Assembly: GCF_904848665.1 (NCBI RefSeq)
Contig: NZ_CAJHCQ010000009.1
Span: forward strand, 186,001-250,000
Length of the DNA: 64,000 bases
Reading direction: 5' to 3'
DNA from: Paraburkholderia hiiakae
Lineage (GTDB): Bacteria > Pseudomonadota > Gammaproteobacteria > Burkholderiales > Burkholderiaceae
The notes beneath the pieces are model-generated. The model was not told the DNA's origin and did no database searches. It saw only the letters and a program-made list of their open reading frames with translations. Shown here one piece after another: positions 7,937 through 16,568 of the stretch (positions within the stretch are counted from its first letter, which is position 1; every line of letters begins with the position of its first letter). The position numbers and the translations under genes are program-made.

Positions 7937-8158
7937 ATGGTGCACGGCGAATTGAGGATCGTGGTGGCGGTGCTCGCCACGTTCGTTGCGCTCTTTGGCC
8001 TCGGGTATGCGATTGATGGATTGCTCTTCGACGAGAACAACGTCGTGCTGTCCGGAATGGTGACCGTGGCCCTTGGGATCGTCGCGTTCGTGGTGATGCT
8101 CACCTTGCACCCCAAAGACCTCGAACATCTCGATCAGCACCGGCATCGCGAATCCTGA
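7937..8158 (+). CDS. Small two-helix inner membrane protein
   Basis: A 73-residue protein starting MVHGELRIVVAVLATF. It has two predicted membrane helices (about residues 6-30 and 38-60) separated by 'DENNVVLSG' and a cytoplasmic-looking His-rich tail (HPKDLEHLDQHRHRES). The ATG at 7937 is preceded by GTGGAG; the longer in-frame start at 7835 would add a basic stretch that is unlikely to be translated. I do not recognise the family. Confidence 0.6.
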   Translation: MVHGELRIVVAVLATFVALFGLGYAIDGLLFDENNVVLSGMVTVALGIVAFVVMLTLHPKDLEHLDQHRHRES

Positions 8159-8524
8159 CGTGCCCGAGCGGCGCGCATGGTGCGATGCGGCAACCGGCGC
8201 AGCGCGTTGGCGCAGGGCCGGGGAGGAATGTTTGCGCGCGCTACGGCAGCTGCGAATGCTGCACCCGCGAAAAAGGGACCAAAGCAGGGACCAAAGCGGG
8301 GCGCAGACAAGGCTTTCGTAGGCTATTTCAGGCGTGTGACAACGTCGACCTTGCGGGCGGCAGGAAGTCGTCTAAAGTGAATCAAATCAACCTGCGCGAA
8401 CGTTTCATTCGCGATGGTTGACGTTGATCCGCGCGTGCCGGATCGGGGTGTGCCCAGGCACTGAGTCGGGGCAGCCCGAGAAGGTTGAACGCGGCCATTT
8501 CACCCTCTACCAAAGGCGACCCCC
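8159..8524. other. Non-coding region, no recognised feature
   Basis: A 366-base stretch. Short open frames exist but have poor composition and no ribosome sites. It contains a 12-base near-tandem duplication (GGGACCAAAGCA then GGGACCAAAGCG, 8275-8298) and probably the promoter of the DUF1488 gene near its right end. Confidence 0.4.
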
Positions 8525-8815
8525 ATGCAGATCATGTTTCCGAATGAGGTGCCCGAATACTCGGGCCCAGACCTGACCTTGGCGTTTCCGGCGATGATCG
8601 ATGGAGAGCGGGTGGAGTGTCTGATCACGGCGGCGGCGCTGGAAGATCACTTCGGGGCGGCCTCGCCGCGCGCCGAAGACATGCTCAGCGCGTTCGACCA
8701 TCATCGCGACCGCATCGAGGCTTGCGCGCGCCGCTTGCTCTCCGAAACGCGTGCGCAGTGTCTCGTGCTGCGCAGCGGCTACGTGCGTTTCGTGCAGGCG
8801 CACGCCAGCGCGTAG
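8525..8815 (+). CDS. DUF1488 family protein
   Basis: A 96-residue soluble protein starting MQIMFPNEVPEYSGPDLTL with the DUF1488 pattern: 'F.A.IDGE.V.C.IT..AL..HFG' early, and a helical second half with 'HRDRIEACARRLL'. The family is small, cytosolic and of unknown function, common in Burkholderiaceae and other proteobacteria. It stands alone, with a strong hairpin terminator directly downstream. Confidence 0.85.
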   Translation: MQIMFPNEVPEYSGPDLTLAFPAMIDGERVECLITAAALEDHFGAASPRAEDMLSAFDHHRDRIEACARRLLSETRAQCLVLRSGYVRFVQAHASA

Positions 8816-8823
8816 TCAACCCA

Positions 8824-8850
8824 AAAGCGCCCGCAAGACGCGGGCGCTTT
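8824..8850. terminator. Hairpin terminator after DUF1488 gene
   Basis: Stem AAAGCGCCCGC / GCGGGCGCTTT with a 5-base loop, between convergent genes; it can act for both strands because the stem ends in A/T runs. Confidence 0.8.
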
Positions 8851-8870
8851 CCGTACAACTGAACTTTCTT

Positions 8871-8892
8871 GCCGCGCCCCCAGGGGCGCGGC
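8871..8892. terminator. Second GC-rich hairpin before cytochrome b561 stop
   Basis: GCCGCGCCCC and GGGGCGCGGC form an inverted repeat with a minimal loop, 20 bases beyond the end of the cytochrome b561 gene. It is probably part of its termination region and lacks a clear T run. Confidence 0.5.
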
Positions 8893-8911
8893 TTCGTTTA
8901 CGCGTGTGCCG

Positions 8912-9445
8912 CTAGATCATGCGGCGCAGGGTGTTGTCGCGGAATACGAAGTGATGCGCGATGGCCGCGAGCGCGTGCAGCCCGATCACCCAGTAGAACA
9001 GATTGCCGATCAGCACGTGCGCATCCTTGAGGAACTTGCGCGCGGCCGGATCGGGGCCAACGAGTGTGATCTGCAGATCGAGTCCCGCGAGCGTGACCGG
9101 ATGACCGCCCGTGTTGATCATCAGAATGCCGAGGAGCGGCTGCACGAAGATGAACAGGTAGAGCGCGAGATGCACGAGGCGCGAGAGAAACGAAAGTAAC
9201 GCGTTCGAGTCGATGTCCGCGGGCGCGCCGCGCCACAAACGCCACGCGAGGCGCAGCACGGCAAGCATGAGCACGAGCGAGCCCGCCCAGAAGTGCACGC
9301 TGCTCCAGAACACGCGACTGTCCGTGCCCTTGGGGCCGCGCACCTCGATCGCGAGATAGGCGAGCGCGACGAGCACGAAGATGGCCCAGTGAAAGAAGAT
9401 GGCGGGCTTCGTGTAGCGTTCGGTTGCGGCGGGGTAAGTTGCCAC
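8912..9445 (-). CDS. Cytochrome b561 family protein
   Basis: A 177-residue inner-membrane diheme cytochrome. There are four predicted membrane helices with His residues in place for heme ligation: 'FFHWAIFVL' (helix 1), 'SVHFWAGSL' (helix 2), and two in the last helices ('LKDAHVLIGNLFYWVIGLHALAAIAHH'). Size and the 'Y....I..HW....L' start match bacterial CybB proteins, which can oxidise ubiquinol and, in E. coli, act as superoxide:ubiquinone oxidoreductases. It is monocistronic, with hairpins on both sides. Confidence 0.9.
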   Translation of the reverse strand: MATYPAATERYTKPAIFFHWAIFVLVALAYLAIEVRGPKGTDSRVFWSSVHFWAGSLVLMLAVLRLAWRLWRGAPADIDSNALLSFLSRLVHLALYLFIFVQPLLGILMINTGGHPVTLAGLDLQITLVGPDPAARKFLKDAHVLIGNLFYWVIGLHALAAIAHHFVFRDNTLRRMI

Positions 9446-9607
9446 GTGGCGGCTCCTGTATGCGGGGGATCTGGCGATAGCTCCCTATGATAAGGAGGAC
9501 GCGCCGCGCCGGGCAGCCATGCGGCTGGGAAGTTTGATTCCGCGGGGTGGCGGCGACGAAAAAGAGGCGCGTTGCTGGCGAACGGGCCGATAAAGCAGAT
9601 AAAGCAA

Positions 9608-9632
9608 AAAGGGTGGCTCGAAGCCACCCTTT
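9608..9632. terminator. Terminator between purine permease and cytochrome b561 genes
   Basis: Stem AAAGGGTGGCT / AGCCACCCTTT with a 3-base loop and A/T runs on both sides, immediately downstream of the permease stop on the minus strand. Confidence 0.85.
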
Positions 9633-9637
9633 ATGTT

Positions 9638-10939
9638 TTACGCGTTGCCGAGATAGAAATACCGGAACAGGAACACGGCGGCGATGATCCACACGATCAG
9701 CTTCACGTCGCGCACGCGGCCCGTGAGGAGCTTCAGGCCCGCATACGAGATGAAGCCGAACGCCACGCCATTGGCGATCGAGTAGGTGAACGGCATGGCG
9801 AGCGCCGTGAGGGCAGCGGGCACCACTTCGGTCGCGTCGTCCCAAGGCAGATCGGCGAGTTCGCGCAGCATCAGGCACGAGACGTAGAGCAGCGCCGGCG
9901 CCGTGGCGTAGCCCGGCACGACGCCCGCGAGCGGCGCGACGAACAGGCACGCGAGGAACAGCGCGGCAACCGTCAACGCGGTCATGCCGGTGCGGCCGCC
10001 CGCCTGCACGCCCGAGGCGCTTTCGATATAAGCCGTGGTCGACGAGGTGCCGAGCACCGAGCCCGCGAGAATCGCGGTGCTATCTGCGAGCAGCGCGCGG
10101 TTCAGGCGGTGCATCTTGCCGTGCACGAGCAGGCCCGCGCGGTTGGCCACGCCCATCAGCGTGCCGGTCGCATCGAACAGCTCGACGAGGAAGAACACGA
10201 GCACCACATTGAGCACGCCCGTGGAGAGCGCCGCCTTGATGTCGAGCTGCGCGAACGTCGGCGTGATCGACGGCGGCGGGGAGAAGATGCCGTGGAACTG
10301 GTTGCCGCCGAAGAAGAACGACAGGACCGTGACGCCCACGATGCCGATCAGGATCGCGCCGCGCACCTTCAGCACGTCGAGCGTGACGATCGCGAAGAAG
10401 CCGATGATCGCGAGGATCGTGTGCGCATCGTGCAGGTTGCCGAGTTCGACGAGCGTGGCCGGGCTGCCGACCACGACGCCCGAGGTCTTGAGCGAGATGA
10501 TCGCGAGGAATAGGCCGATACCCGCTGTGATCGACACGCGAATCGAATGCGGAATGCCATTGACGATGGCTTCGCGCACGCGCAGCAGCGTGACGACGAA
10601 GAACAGGCACCCGGAGATGAACACCGCGCCGAGCGCGGCTTGCCAGGTGAAGCCCATGCCCTTCACGACCGTATAGGCGAAATACGCGTTCAGGCCCATG
10701 CCGGGCGCGAGCGCGATGGGGTAGTTCGCGTAGAGGCCCATGATGAGCGAGGCGAGCGCCGCGACGAGGCAGGTGGCGACGAATACGCTTTCCTTCGGCA
10801 TACCGGCGTCGCCGAGGATGGCCGGGTTCACGAAGATGATGTAGGCCATCGTGAGGAAGGTGGTGAAACCGGCGAGCAGTTCGGTGCGCAGGTTGGTGCC
10901 TGCTTCTTCGAAACCGAAATAGCGTTTGATGGCGTCCAT
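9638..10939 (-). CDS. NCS2-family purine permease (AzgA-like)
   Basis: A 433-residue polytopic permease of the AzgA branch (adenine/guanine/hypoxanthine:H+ symport). It begins MDAIKRYFGFEEAGTNLRTE and carries 'LAGFTTFLTMAYIIFVNP', 'GMGLNAYFAY' and 'STAILAGSVLGTSSTTAYIESASG', all hallmarks of the family, with about 12-14 hydrophobic segments. The start at 10939 is chosen because upstream in-frame sequence is Arg/Ser-rich and non-homologous; AAGGGCCCG lies before the ATG. The gene is monocistronic with a long leader. Which purine is carried cannot be told. Confidence 0.92.
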   Translation of the reverse strand: MDAIKRYFGFEEAGTNLRTELLAGFTTFLTMAYIIFVNPAILGDAGMPKESVFVATCLVAALASLIMGLYANYPIALAPGMGLNAYFAYTVVKGMGFTWQAALGAVFISGCLFFVVTLLRVREAIVNGIPHSIRVSITAGIGLFLAIISLKTSGVVVGSPATLVELGNLHDAHTILAIIGFFAIVTLDVLKVRGAILIGIVGVTVLSFFFGGNQFHGIFSPPPSITPTFAQLDIKAALSTGVLNVVLVFFLVELFDATGTLMGVANRAGLLVHGKMHRLNRALLADSTAILAGSVLGTSSTTAYIESASGVQAGGRTGMTALTVAALFLACLFVAPLAGVVPGYATAPALLYVSCLMLRELADLPWDDATEVVPAALTALAMPFTYSIANGVAFGFISYAGLKLLTGRVRDVKLIVWIIAAVFLFRYFYLGNA

Positions 10940-11272
10940 GAAGATCGGGCCCTTGAGAGTCGAGCGGGTTGTTCGCTGCTTGTTTGTGTGGTTTCTTGCG
11001 TGCAGCTGGCGTCGGCAGGTCGTTGACGTGCCGATGCACGCGCGCGCCTGCCGTAGCGCGTGGCTACGGGCGCGATTGTAAACAATTGTTCGTCGAGCGC
11101 AGAAAAGCCGTTGTGAGCGTGGAACGGGTACAACAGCGCGCGCTGAGGCGGCAAGCGTGGACGAGGGCGGCGAATGCGCCCGTGGCGGCAGGAAATGGGC
11201 ACGAGCGCTCACGGGCGCCGGGCGTTGCGTCGCCCGGTGCCGCTTCACTGCGGCCGTGCTGCAATCAAGCGA
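10940..11272. other. Long leader/promoter region of the purine permease gene
   Basis: A 333-base non-coding region upstream of the permease. It holds a small hairpin (CGTGC-N4-GCACG, 11027-11040), a second (CCGTAGC-N5-GCTACGG, 11051-11069) and a perfect 10-base palindrome AACAATTGTT at 11081-11090 beside ATTGTAAACAAT. These could be a structured leader and an operator. I do not see a purine riboswitch core. Confidence 0.4.
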
Positions 11273-11542
11273 TTACTGCGTCATTTGACCGGCTGGAGCG
11301 CCATATCCGGCGCGCGCCGCACGCCGTTGCGCGACGATCGCGCCCGCGCGTTGAGCGTTTTCCGGGTAGTCGATCCAGTCGAGCGGGTCGTAGCCCGCCT
11401 GCCGCCATTCGACCAGATCCGCACGGACCTGGGCGCGAGTCAGCGGTTGCGAGGGATCGTACGGTTGGGCCACAGCCGCAGCCGACGCGAAGCAACACGC
11501 CGCGGCCAGGATGCCGAGCGCTACACGCGGAAGGGAGTTCAT
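11273..11542 (-). CDS. DUF4148 family secreted protein
   Basis: An 89-residue exported protein: a signal peptide of about 25 residues (MNSLPRVALGILAAACCFAS, ending AVAQ), then the full DUF4148 signature 'LTRAQVRADLVEWRQAGYD' and 'WIDYPENAQRAGAIVAQRR', with a Gly-rich end. It is the best-conserved of the four family members in the window. The start at 11542 has AAGGGAG-like sequence on the plus strand only, so the ribosome site is weak. A 16-base perfect palindrome lies 17 bases upstream of the start. Confidence 0.87.
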   Translation of the reverse strand: MNSLPRVALGILAAACCFASAAAVAQPYDPSQPLTRAQVRADLVEWRQAGYDPLDWIDYPENAQRAGAIVAQRRAARAGYGAPAGQMTQ

Positions 11543-11558
11543 GGCAAGGCCTTTCGTA

Positions 11559-11574
11559 TTAGGGATATCCCTAA
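11559..11574. promoter_or_regulatory. Perfect 16-bp palindrome upstream of DUF4148 gene
   Basis: TTAGGGATATCCCTAA is fully self-complementary and sits in the 73-base gap between the DUF4148 start and the AraC gene stop. Its position suggests an operator controlling the DUF4148 gene. The binding protein is unknown. Confidence 0.5.
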
Positions 11575-11615
11575 AATTATAGGCGCTATCTCGATAACTG
11601 AAAGGTGGATCGAGA

Positions 11616-12614
11616 CTATCCCTTGCTGCTGCGAGCGCGCGTTGCGCGGAAGTCGGTCGGGCGCTGTCCGGTCCACTTGCGCAACGCCCGATGAAACGCG
11701 CTCGGCTCCGCAAAACCGACGGCTGCCGCGACGTCGGCGACTGAGCGGCCCGGCTCCTGCAGCGCCGCGATCGCAAGGTCGCGGCGCAATTCGTCCTTGA
11801 TCGACTGGCAGCTGTGGCCCTCCTGGCTCAAGCGTCGGCGCAGCGTGGCGGGCGCCACGTTCAGGCGTTGCGCGATGGCGTCGGCATCGGGCCAGGCGGT
11901 GACGGGCAGTGCGCGCAGCGCACGTCGCACGCGCGCCGCGAACGAGCCCGGATTGCGGTACTTCACGACGAAGTTGCCCGGCGCGTTGCGCAGGAAGGCC
12001 CGCGCCGAGCTGGCGGTCTGGATCACGGGCAACTCGAGAAAGCCGGGCGCGAATTCGAACCACGTGGCCGGCTGGTCGAACGTCATGTCGTCGCAGAGCA
12101 TGAGCTGGTATTCGTGCACGGCGTCCGGCTGCGCGCAGCGAAAGCGCGCCGCGAGAAGTGGAATGCGCCGCCCCACGAGCCAGCACACGAGTCCATAGAC
12201 GAGGATGAACCAGGTGGCGTACGCGAACATGCTGGGCGTGTGTTTGCCCGCGCGATGCGAGAGCGTGACGCGCACGCGTGTAGCGTCGATGTCGATCTCG
12301 CCCGCCAGATCGTCGAGCACGAGCCGCATGAAACGCACGGCACGCTGCAGCGCCTGGCGGCCCGTGCTGGCGCCGAGCGCCGAGTGCGTCATGGCGATGA
12401 AGCTGCCGCTTTTCATCGCGTGCGAGTCCTGGCCGAAGAATTCGTCGTCGAGCGCGCGCGCGATGCCCGACCATAACTGGCCGTACTGCGCCGCGCTCAC
12501 GCGGGCCTCGGGCGCGCGCAGCACGGCCGGCGCGATGCCGGCGGCATCCGTGAGCGGCGCGATTTCGAGTCCGCCCGCGCGCGCCAGCGCGAGCGTCTCG
12601 TTCACGAGGCTCAT
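11616..12614 (-). CDS. AraC family transcriptional regulator (arabinose_bd type)
   Basis: A 332-residue regulator. The N-terminal two thirds match the effector domain found in OruR-like AraC proteins (MSLVNETLALARAGGLEI at the start, 'GQDSHAMKSGSFIAMTHS' and 'LGASTGRQALQRAVRFMRLV'). The C-terminal HTH pair reads 'DADAIAQRLNVAPATLRRRLS' and 'SVADVAAAVGFAEPSAFHRALRKWTGQRPTDFR'. The start at 12614 is preferred over in-frame codons up to 12734. It is divergent from the acyl-CoA dehydrogenase operon, which it very likely activates in response to a pathway intermediate. Confidence 0.9.
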   Translation of the reverse strand: MSLVNETLALARAGGLEIAPLTDAAGIAPAVLRAPEARVSAAQYGQLWSGIARALDDEFFGQDSHAMKSGSFIAMTHSALGASTGRQALQRAVRFMRLVLDDLAGEIDIDATRVRVTLSHRAGKHTPSMFAYATWFILVYGLVCWLVGRRIPLLAARFRCAQPDAVHEYQLMLCDDMTFDQPATWFEFAPGFLELPVIQTASSARAFLRNAPGNFVVKYRNPGSFAARVRRALRALPVTAWPDADAIAQRLNVAPATLRRRLSQEGHSCQSIKDELRRDLAIAALQEPGRSVADVAAAVGFAEPSAFHRALRKWTGQRPTDFRATRARSSKG

Positions 12615-12839
12615 CGAGATTGTGCCTTTTTCGCTCAGTGTATGAACTTTCGTCGATTGCAAGGAGTCGCGTCCTGTCGGGGTGTGGAAGCCAATATGGT
12701 AAATCCGATCAGTGACTTTGAGCGTGACGGGCATCGAATACGGTCGTTTGCGTGCCTACACTTTTCGCAAGCCTTGCAGCCGGGGCCGCATCGCGCCACA
12801 GTGGAAGGCAAGCGCAAGAGACACAGGAAGGGGACACAC

Positions 12840-13973
12840 ATGGACGAGTTCTATACCGACGACCAGCGCATGATTCGCGACGCCGCGCGCGACTTCGCAA
12901 GCGAGCAACTGGCGCCGAACGCGGCGCAATGGGACCGCGACAGCAAGCTGCCCGACGAGGTCGTCAAGCAATTGGGCGAACTGGGCTTTCTCGGCATGAT
13001 CGTGCCGCAGGAGCAGGGCGGCTCGTACACCGACTACGTGGCTTACGCGCTCGCCATGGAGGAGATCGCGGCGGGCTGCGCCTCGTGCGCGACGCTCGTC
13101 AGCGTGCACAACTCGGTGGGCTGCGGGCCGATCCTGCAGTTCGGCACCGACGCGCAAAAGGACCGCTGGCTCGGCAAGCTCGCAAGCGGCGAGTTGATCG
13201 GCGCGTTCTGCCTGACCGAGCCGCAGGCGGGCTCCGAAGCGAACAACCTGCGCACGCGCGCCGAACTGCGTGACGGCAAGTGGGTGCTCAACGGCAACAA
13301 GCAGTTCGTGACCAACGGCTCGCGCGCGAATATTGCCATCGTGTTCGCCGTGACCGATCCCGACGCGGGCAAGCGCGGCATTTCCGCGTTCATCGTGCCG
13401 ACCGATACGCCGGGCTTCAACGTTGGGCCGCCCGAGAAGAAGATGGGCATCCGTGCTTCGGACACCTGCCCGATTTCGCTCGTGGACTGCGCGATTCCCG
13501 AAGCGAACCTGCTCGGCCAGCGCGGCGAAGGGTTGAAGATCGCATTGGCGAATCTCGAAGGCGGACGCATCGGCATTGCCGCGCAGGCGCTCGGCATCGC
13601 GCGCGCGGCCTTCGATGCGGCGCGCGCCTATGCGCACGAACGCGTGCAGTTCGGCGAACCTATCATCAAGCATCAGAGCGTGGCCAATCTGCTCGCGGAC
13701 ATGCATACGCGCATCAACGCTGCGCGCCATCTCGTGCATCACGCGGCGCGGCTGCGCACGCTAGGCAAGCCGTGTCTTTCCGAGGCTTCGCAGGCGAAGC
13801 TTTACGCTTCTGAAATGGCCGAGGAGGTGTGTTCGCACGCCATTCAGATTCACGGCGGCTATGGCTTTCTGAACGACTATCCGGTGGAGCGGCACTATCG
13901 CGATGCGCGCATCACGCAGATTTACGAAGGCACGAGCGAAGTGCAGCGGATGGTGATCGCACGGCAGCTTTAG
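12840..13973 (+). CDS. Acyl-CoA dehydrogenase (isobutyryl/short branched-chain type)
   Basis: A 377-residue flavoenzyme. It has the ACAD signatures 'GAFCLTEPQAGSEANNLRT' (FAD and substrate loop), 'GNKQFVTNG', 'MGIRASDTCPISL' and 'AIQIHGGYGFLNDYPVERHY'. The C-terminal 'RITQIYEGTSEVQR' holds the catalytic Glu in the IYEGTSE motif. It introduces the alpha-beta double bond in acyl-CoA, passing electrons to ETF. The start at 12840 follows AGGAAGGGGAC. It is the first gene of an operon with an acyl-CoA synthetase, an enoyl-CoA hydratase and a 3-hydroxyisobutyryl-CoA hydrolase, which points to isobutyryl-CoA as substrate. Confidence 0.92.
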   Translation: MDEFYTDDQRMIRDAARDFASEQLAPNAAQWDRDSKLPDEVVKQLGELGFLGMIVPQEQGGSYTDYVAYALAMEEIAAGCASCATLVSVHNSVGCGPILQFGTDAQKDRWLGKLASGELIGAFCLTEPQAGSEANNLRTRAELRDGKWVLNGNKQFVTNGSRANIAIVFAVTDPDAGKRGISAFIVPTDTPGFNVGPPEKKMGIRASDTCPISLVDCAIPEANLLGQRGEGLKIALANLEGGRIGIAAQALGIARAAFDAARAYAHERVQFGEPIIKHQSVANLLADMHTRINAARHLVHHAARLRTLGKPCLSEASQAKLYASEMAEEVCSHAIQIHGGYGFLNDYPVERHYRDARITQIYEGTSEVQRMVIARQL

Positions 13974-14035
13974 TAAGTAATGAGGATGACGAAGCAAATA
14001 TAAGCGCGTATGCGCCGTGGTATAAGGAGACGACG

Positions 14036-15760
14036 ATGACCGGGTTCACCCCTTCCGCGCAGGCCTTCATCGACGCACGCGAATTTTTGCTGCGTCACCG
14101 CACCGACTACGCACGTGCTTATGACGAGTTCGCGTGGCCGAAGCTCGACACGTTCAACTGGGCGCTCGACTACTTCGACGTGATGGCGCGCGGCAACGAC
14201 AACCCGGCGCTCTGGATCGTCGACGACCTCGCGGACGGCGGCACGCGCTATTCGTTCGCGCAGATGTCCGAGCGTTCGTCGCGCATGGCGAACTTCCTGC
14301 GGGAGCAGGGCGTGGGGCGCGGCGACCGCCTGCTGCTGATGCTGCCGAATCGCGTCGAACTGTGGGACGTGATGCTGGCGGCGATGAAGCTGGGCGCGAT
14401 CGTGCTGCCCGCCACGACGCAACTCTCGCCCGACGACGTGCGCGAGCGCGTGGAAACGGGCGGCGCGCGCTACGTCGTGGTGGACGCCGCCGAACTCCGC
14501 AAATTCGATACGCTCGACAAAAGCGTGAAGCGTATTGCAGTTGGCGTGGCGCCCAATGCGTGCGAAGGCTGGATCGATCTCTCGCGCGCGTATGAAGCGA
14601 GCGCCGCCTTCGAACCCGACGGCCCGACGCGCGCGACCGACACACTGCTGCTCTATTTCACCTCGGGCACGACGTCGAAGCCCAAGCTCGTCGAGCACAC
14701 GCACGAGAGCTACCCCGTAGGCCACCTATCGACGATGTACTGGATCGGCCTCATGCCCGGCGACATCCACTGGAACATCAGTTCGCCGGGCTGGGCCAAA
14801 CATGCGTGGAGCTGCTTCTTCGCGCCGTGGAATGCGCAGGCGTGTGTGTTCGTCTACAACTACGCGCGCTTCGTGCCGAAAGACACGCTCGCCGCGCTCG
14901 TGCAATGCGGCGTAACCACGCTGTGCGCGCCGCCCACGGTGTGGCGCATGCTCGTGCAGGAGCCGCTCGCAACGTATGCGGTGAAGCTGCGCGAGATCGT
15001 GGGTGCGGGCGAGCCGCTCAACCCCGAGATCATCGAGCGCGTGCGTCACGCGTGGGACATCACGATTCGAGACGGCTACGGCCAGACCGAAACGACCTGC
15101 CAGATCGGCAATTCGCCGGGCCAGCCCGTGGTCGCGGGCTCGATGGGGCGCCCGCTGCCGGGTTACCGCGTGCAACTCGTCGACGCCGACGATCAGCCCG
15201 CGAGCGAAGGCGAGATCGCGCTGCCGCTTGGGCCAGATTCGGCGCATCGTCCGCTCGGCCTCATGACGGGCTACGCGAACAACGCGAAGGCGAGCGAATA
15301 CGCCATGCGCAACGGCTACTACCACACGTCCGATGTCGCCTTGCGCCGCGACGACGGCTACTACGTCTACGTGGGCCGCGCCGACGACGTGTTCAAGTCG
15401 TCCGATTACCGCTTGAGCCCGTTCGAGCTGGAAAGCGTGCTGATCGAGCACGAGGCGATTGCCGAGGCGGCGGTCGTGCCGAGTCCGGACGAACTGCGTC
15501 TCTCGGTGCCGAAGGCCTTCGTCATTGTGCGCCATGGCTACGAAGCGAGCCCCGAACTCGCACGCGAGGTGTTCCGCTTCGCGCGTGAAAAGCTCGCGCC
15601 GTACAAGCGCATTCGTCGCCTGCAGTTCAGCGACTTGCCCAAGACCATCTCGGGCAAGATTCGACGCGTGGAACTCCGTCGCCGCGAAATGGAGCGCAGC
15701 GCTGAGCCCGCGCGCCAGCCCGACGAGTACTGGGAAGAAGATTTCCCCGAGCTGCGCTGA
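14036..15760 (+). CDS. AMP-binding acyl-CoA synthetase (medium/short-chain, ACSM-like)
   Basis: A 574-residue ANL-family ligase that forms acyl-CoA from a free acid with ATP via an acyl-adenylate. Visible motifs are the P-loop 'LYFTSGTTSKPKLVEHTH', the adenine-binding 'RDGYGQTET', 'GYYHTSDVALRRDDGYYVYVGRADDVFKSSDYRLSP' (hinge and A8) and the C-terminal catalytic Lys in 'KTISGKIRR'. The start at 14036 has AAGGAG 7 bases before. It is second in the operon, so it probably activates isobutyrate or a related short acid. Chain-length preference is not readable from sequence. Confidence 0.92.
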   Translation: MTGFTPSAQAFIDAREFLLRHRTDYARAYDEFAWPKLDTFNWALDYFDVMARGNDNPALWIVDDLADGGTRYSFAQMSERSSRMANFLREQGVGRGDRLLLMLPNRVELWDVMLAAMKLGAIVLPATTQLSPDDVRERVETGGARYVVVDAAELRKFDTLDKSVKRIAVGVAPNACEGWIDLSRAYEASAAFEPDGPTRATDTLLLYFTSGTTSKPKLVEHTHESYPVGHLSTMYWIGLMPGDIHWNISSPGWAKHAWSCFFAPWNAQACVFVYNYARFVPKDTLAALVQCGVTTLCAPPTVWRMLVQEPLATYAVKLREIVGAGEPLNPEIIERVRHAWDITIRDGYGQTETTCQIGNSPGQPVVAGSMGRPLPGYRVQLVDADDQPASEGEIALPLGPDSAHRPLGLMTGYANNAKASEYAMRNGYYHTSDVALRRDDGYYVYVGRADDVFKSSDYRLSPFELESVLIEHEAIAEAAVVPSPDELRLSVPKAFVIVRHGYEASPELAREVFRFAREKLAPYKRIRRLQFSDLPKTISGKIRRVELRRREMERSAEPARQPDEYWEEDFPELR

Positions 15761-15779
15761 TATCCACACGGAGTCCGAA

Positions 15780-16565
15780 ATGATCGAATTCGAGTACGCG
15801 CACGAGGGCGCGGTGGCCCTGCTCACGTTGTCGCGGCCGCCGGCGAACGCCTTTACGATCGACGGTTTGCGGCAGCTTCAGCAGGTCATCGAAGCGTTCG
15901 ACCGCGAGCCGCAGGTGCGCGCCGTTGTCATTACAGGCAGCGGGCCGAAGTTTTTCAGCGCGGGCGCCGACCTCAATGCCTTCGCCAACGGCGAGCGCGA
16001 GGTCGCGCGCACCGCGGCGAGCGCGTTCGGCGCGGCATTCGAGGCGCTGCAGAAGGCGCGGCCCGTGATCATCGCGGCGATCAACGGCTATGCAATGGGT
16101 GGCGGCCTGGAGTGCGCGCTCGCGTGCGATATCCGCATTGCCGAGGAGCATGCACAACTCGCGCTGCCCGAGACCGCCGTGGGGCTGCTGCCCTGTGGCT
16201 GCGGCACGCAGACCTTGCCTTGGCTGGTCGGCGAGGGCTGGGCCAAACGCATCATCCTCACGGGCGAGCGCGTGAACGCGCAAACGGCGCTGCGCATCGG
16301 TCTCGTGGAAGAAGTCGTCGCAACGGGCGGCGCGCGCGAGGCCGCGCTCACCATGGCCGCGCGTGTTGCGGGCTTGAGCCCGCAAGCGGTCACCTTTAGC
16401 AAGTCGCTGATCCATCAGGCGCGCAATGGCGTGCCGCGCGGCGCGGCGCTCGCTGTGGAGCGCGAGCGCTTCGTCGATCTGTTCGATTCGCACAACCAGC
16501 GTGAAGGCGTCAACGCGTTTCTGGAAAAGCGCAAACCGCACTGGCATATTGAAACGGAGAACTAA
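15780..16565 (+). CDS. Enoyl-CoA hydratase/isomerase
   Basis: A 261-residue crotonase-fold enzyme. Oxyanion-hole segments are 'FFSAGADLNAF' and 'NGYAMGGGLECALACDIRIA'; 'ALPETAVGLLPCGCGTQTLP' carries one of the two catalytic Glu positions (PET). The second usual Glu position, in 'GYAMGGGLECALAC', is occupied as GLE. It hydrates the 2-enoyl-CoA made by the dehydrogenase, here probably methacrylyl-CoA. The ATG at 15780 is 19 bases after the ligase stop. Confidence 0.9.
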   Translation: MIEFEYAHEGAVALLTLSRPPANAFTIDGLRQLQQVIEAFDREPQVRAVVITGSGPKFFSAGADLNAFANGEREVARTAASAFGAAFEALQKARPVIIAAINGYAMGGGLECALACDIRIAEEHAQLALPETAVGLLPCGCGTQTLPWLVGEGWAKRIILTGERVNAQTALRIGLVEEVVATGGAREAALTMAARVAGLSPQAVTFSKSLIHQARNGVPRGAALAVERERFVDLFDSHNQREGVNAFLEKRKPHWHIETEN

Positions 16566-16568
16566 GCA

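Noticed and set aside
8177..8421. Two overlapping short open frames between the small membrane protein and DUF1488 genes
   Set aside because: Poor composition, no ribosome sites, and one includes a small repeat; no domain is visible.
9572..10513. Long plus-strand frame opposite the purine permease
   Set aside because: Charged low-complexity composition typical of an antisense shadow; the permease on the other strand is clear.
10940..11090. A purine riboswitch in the permease leader
   Set aside because: Hairpins exist but the conserved purine aptamer core could not be found, and such riboswitches are not expected in this group.
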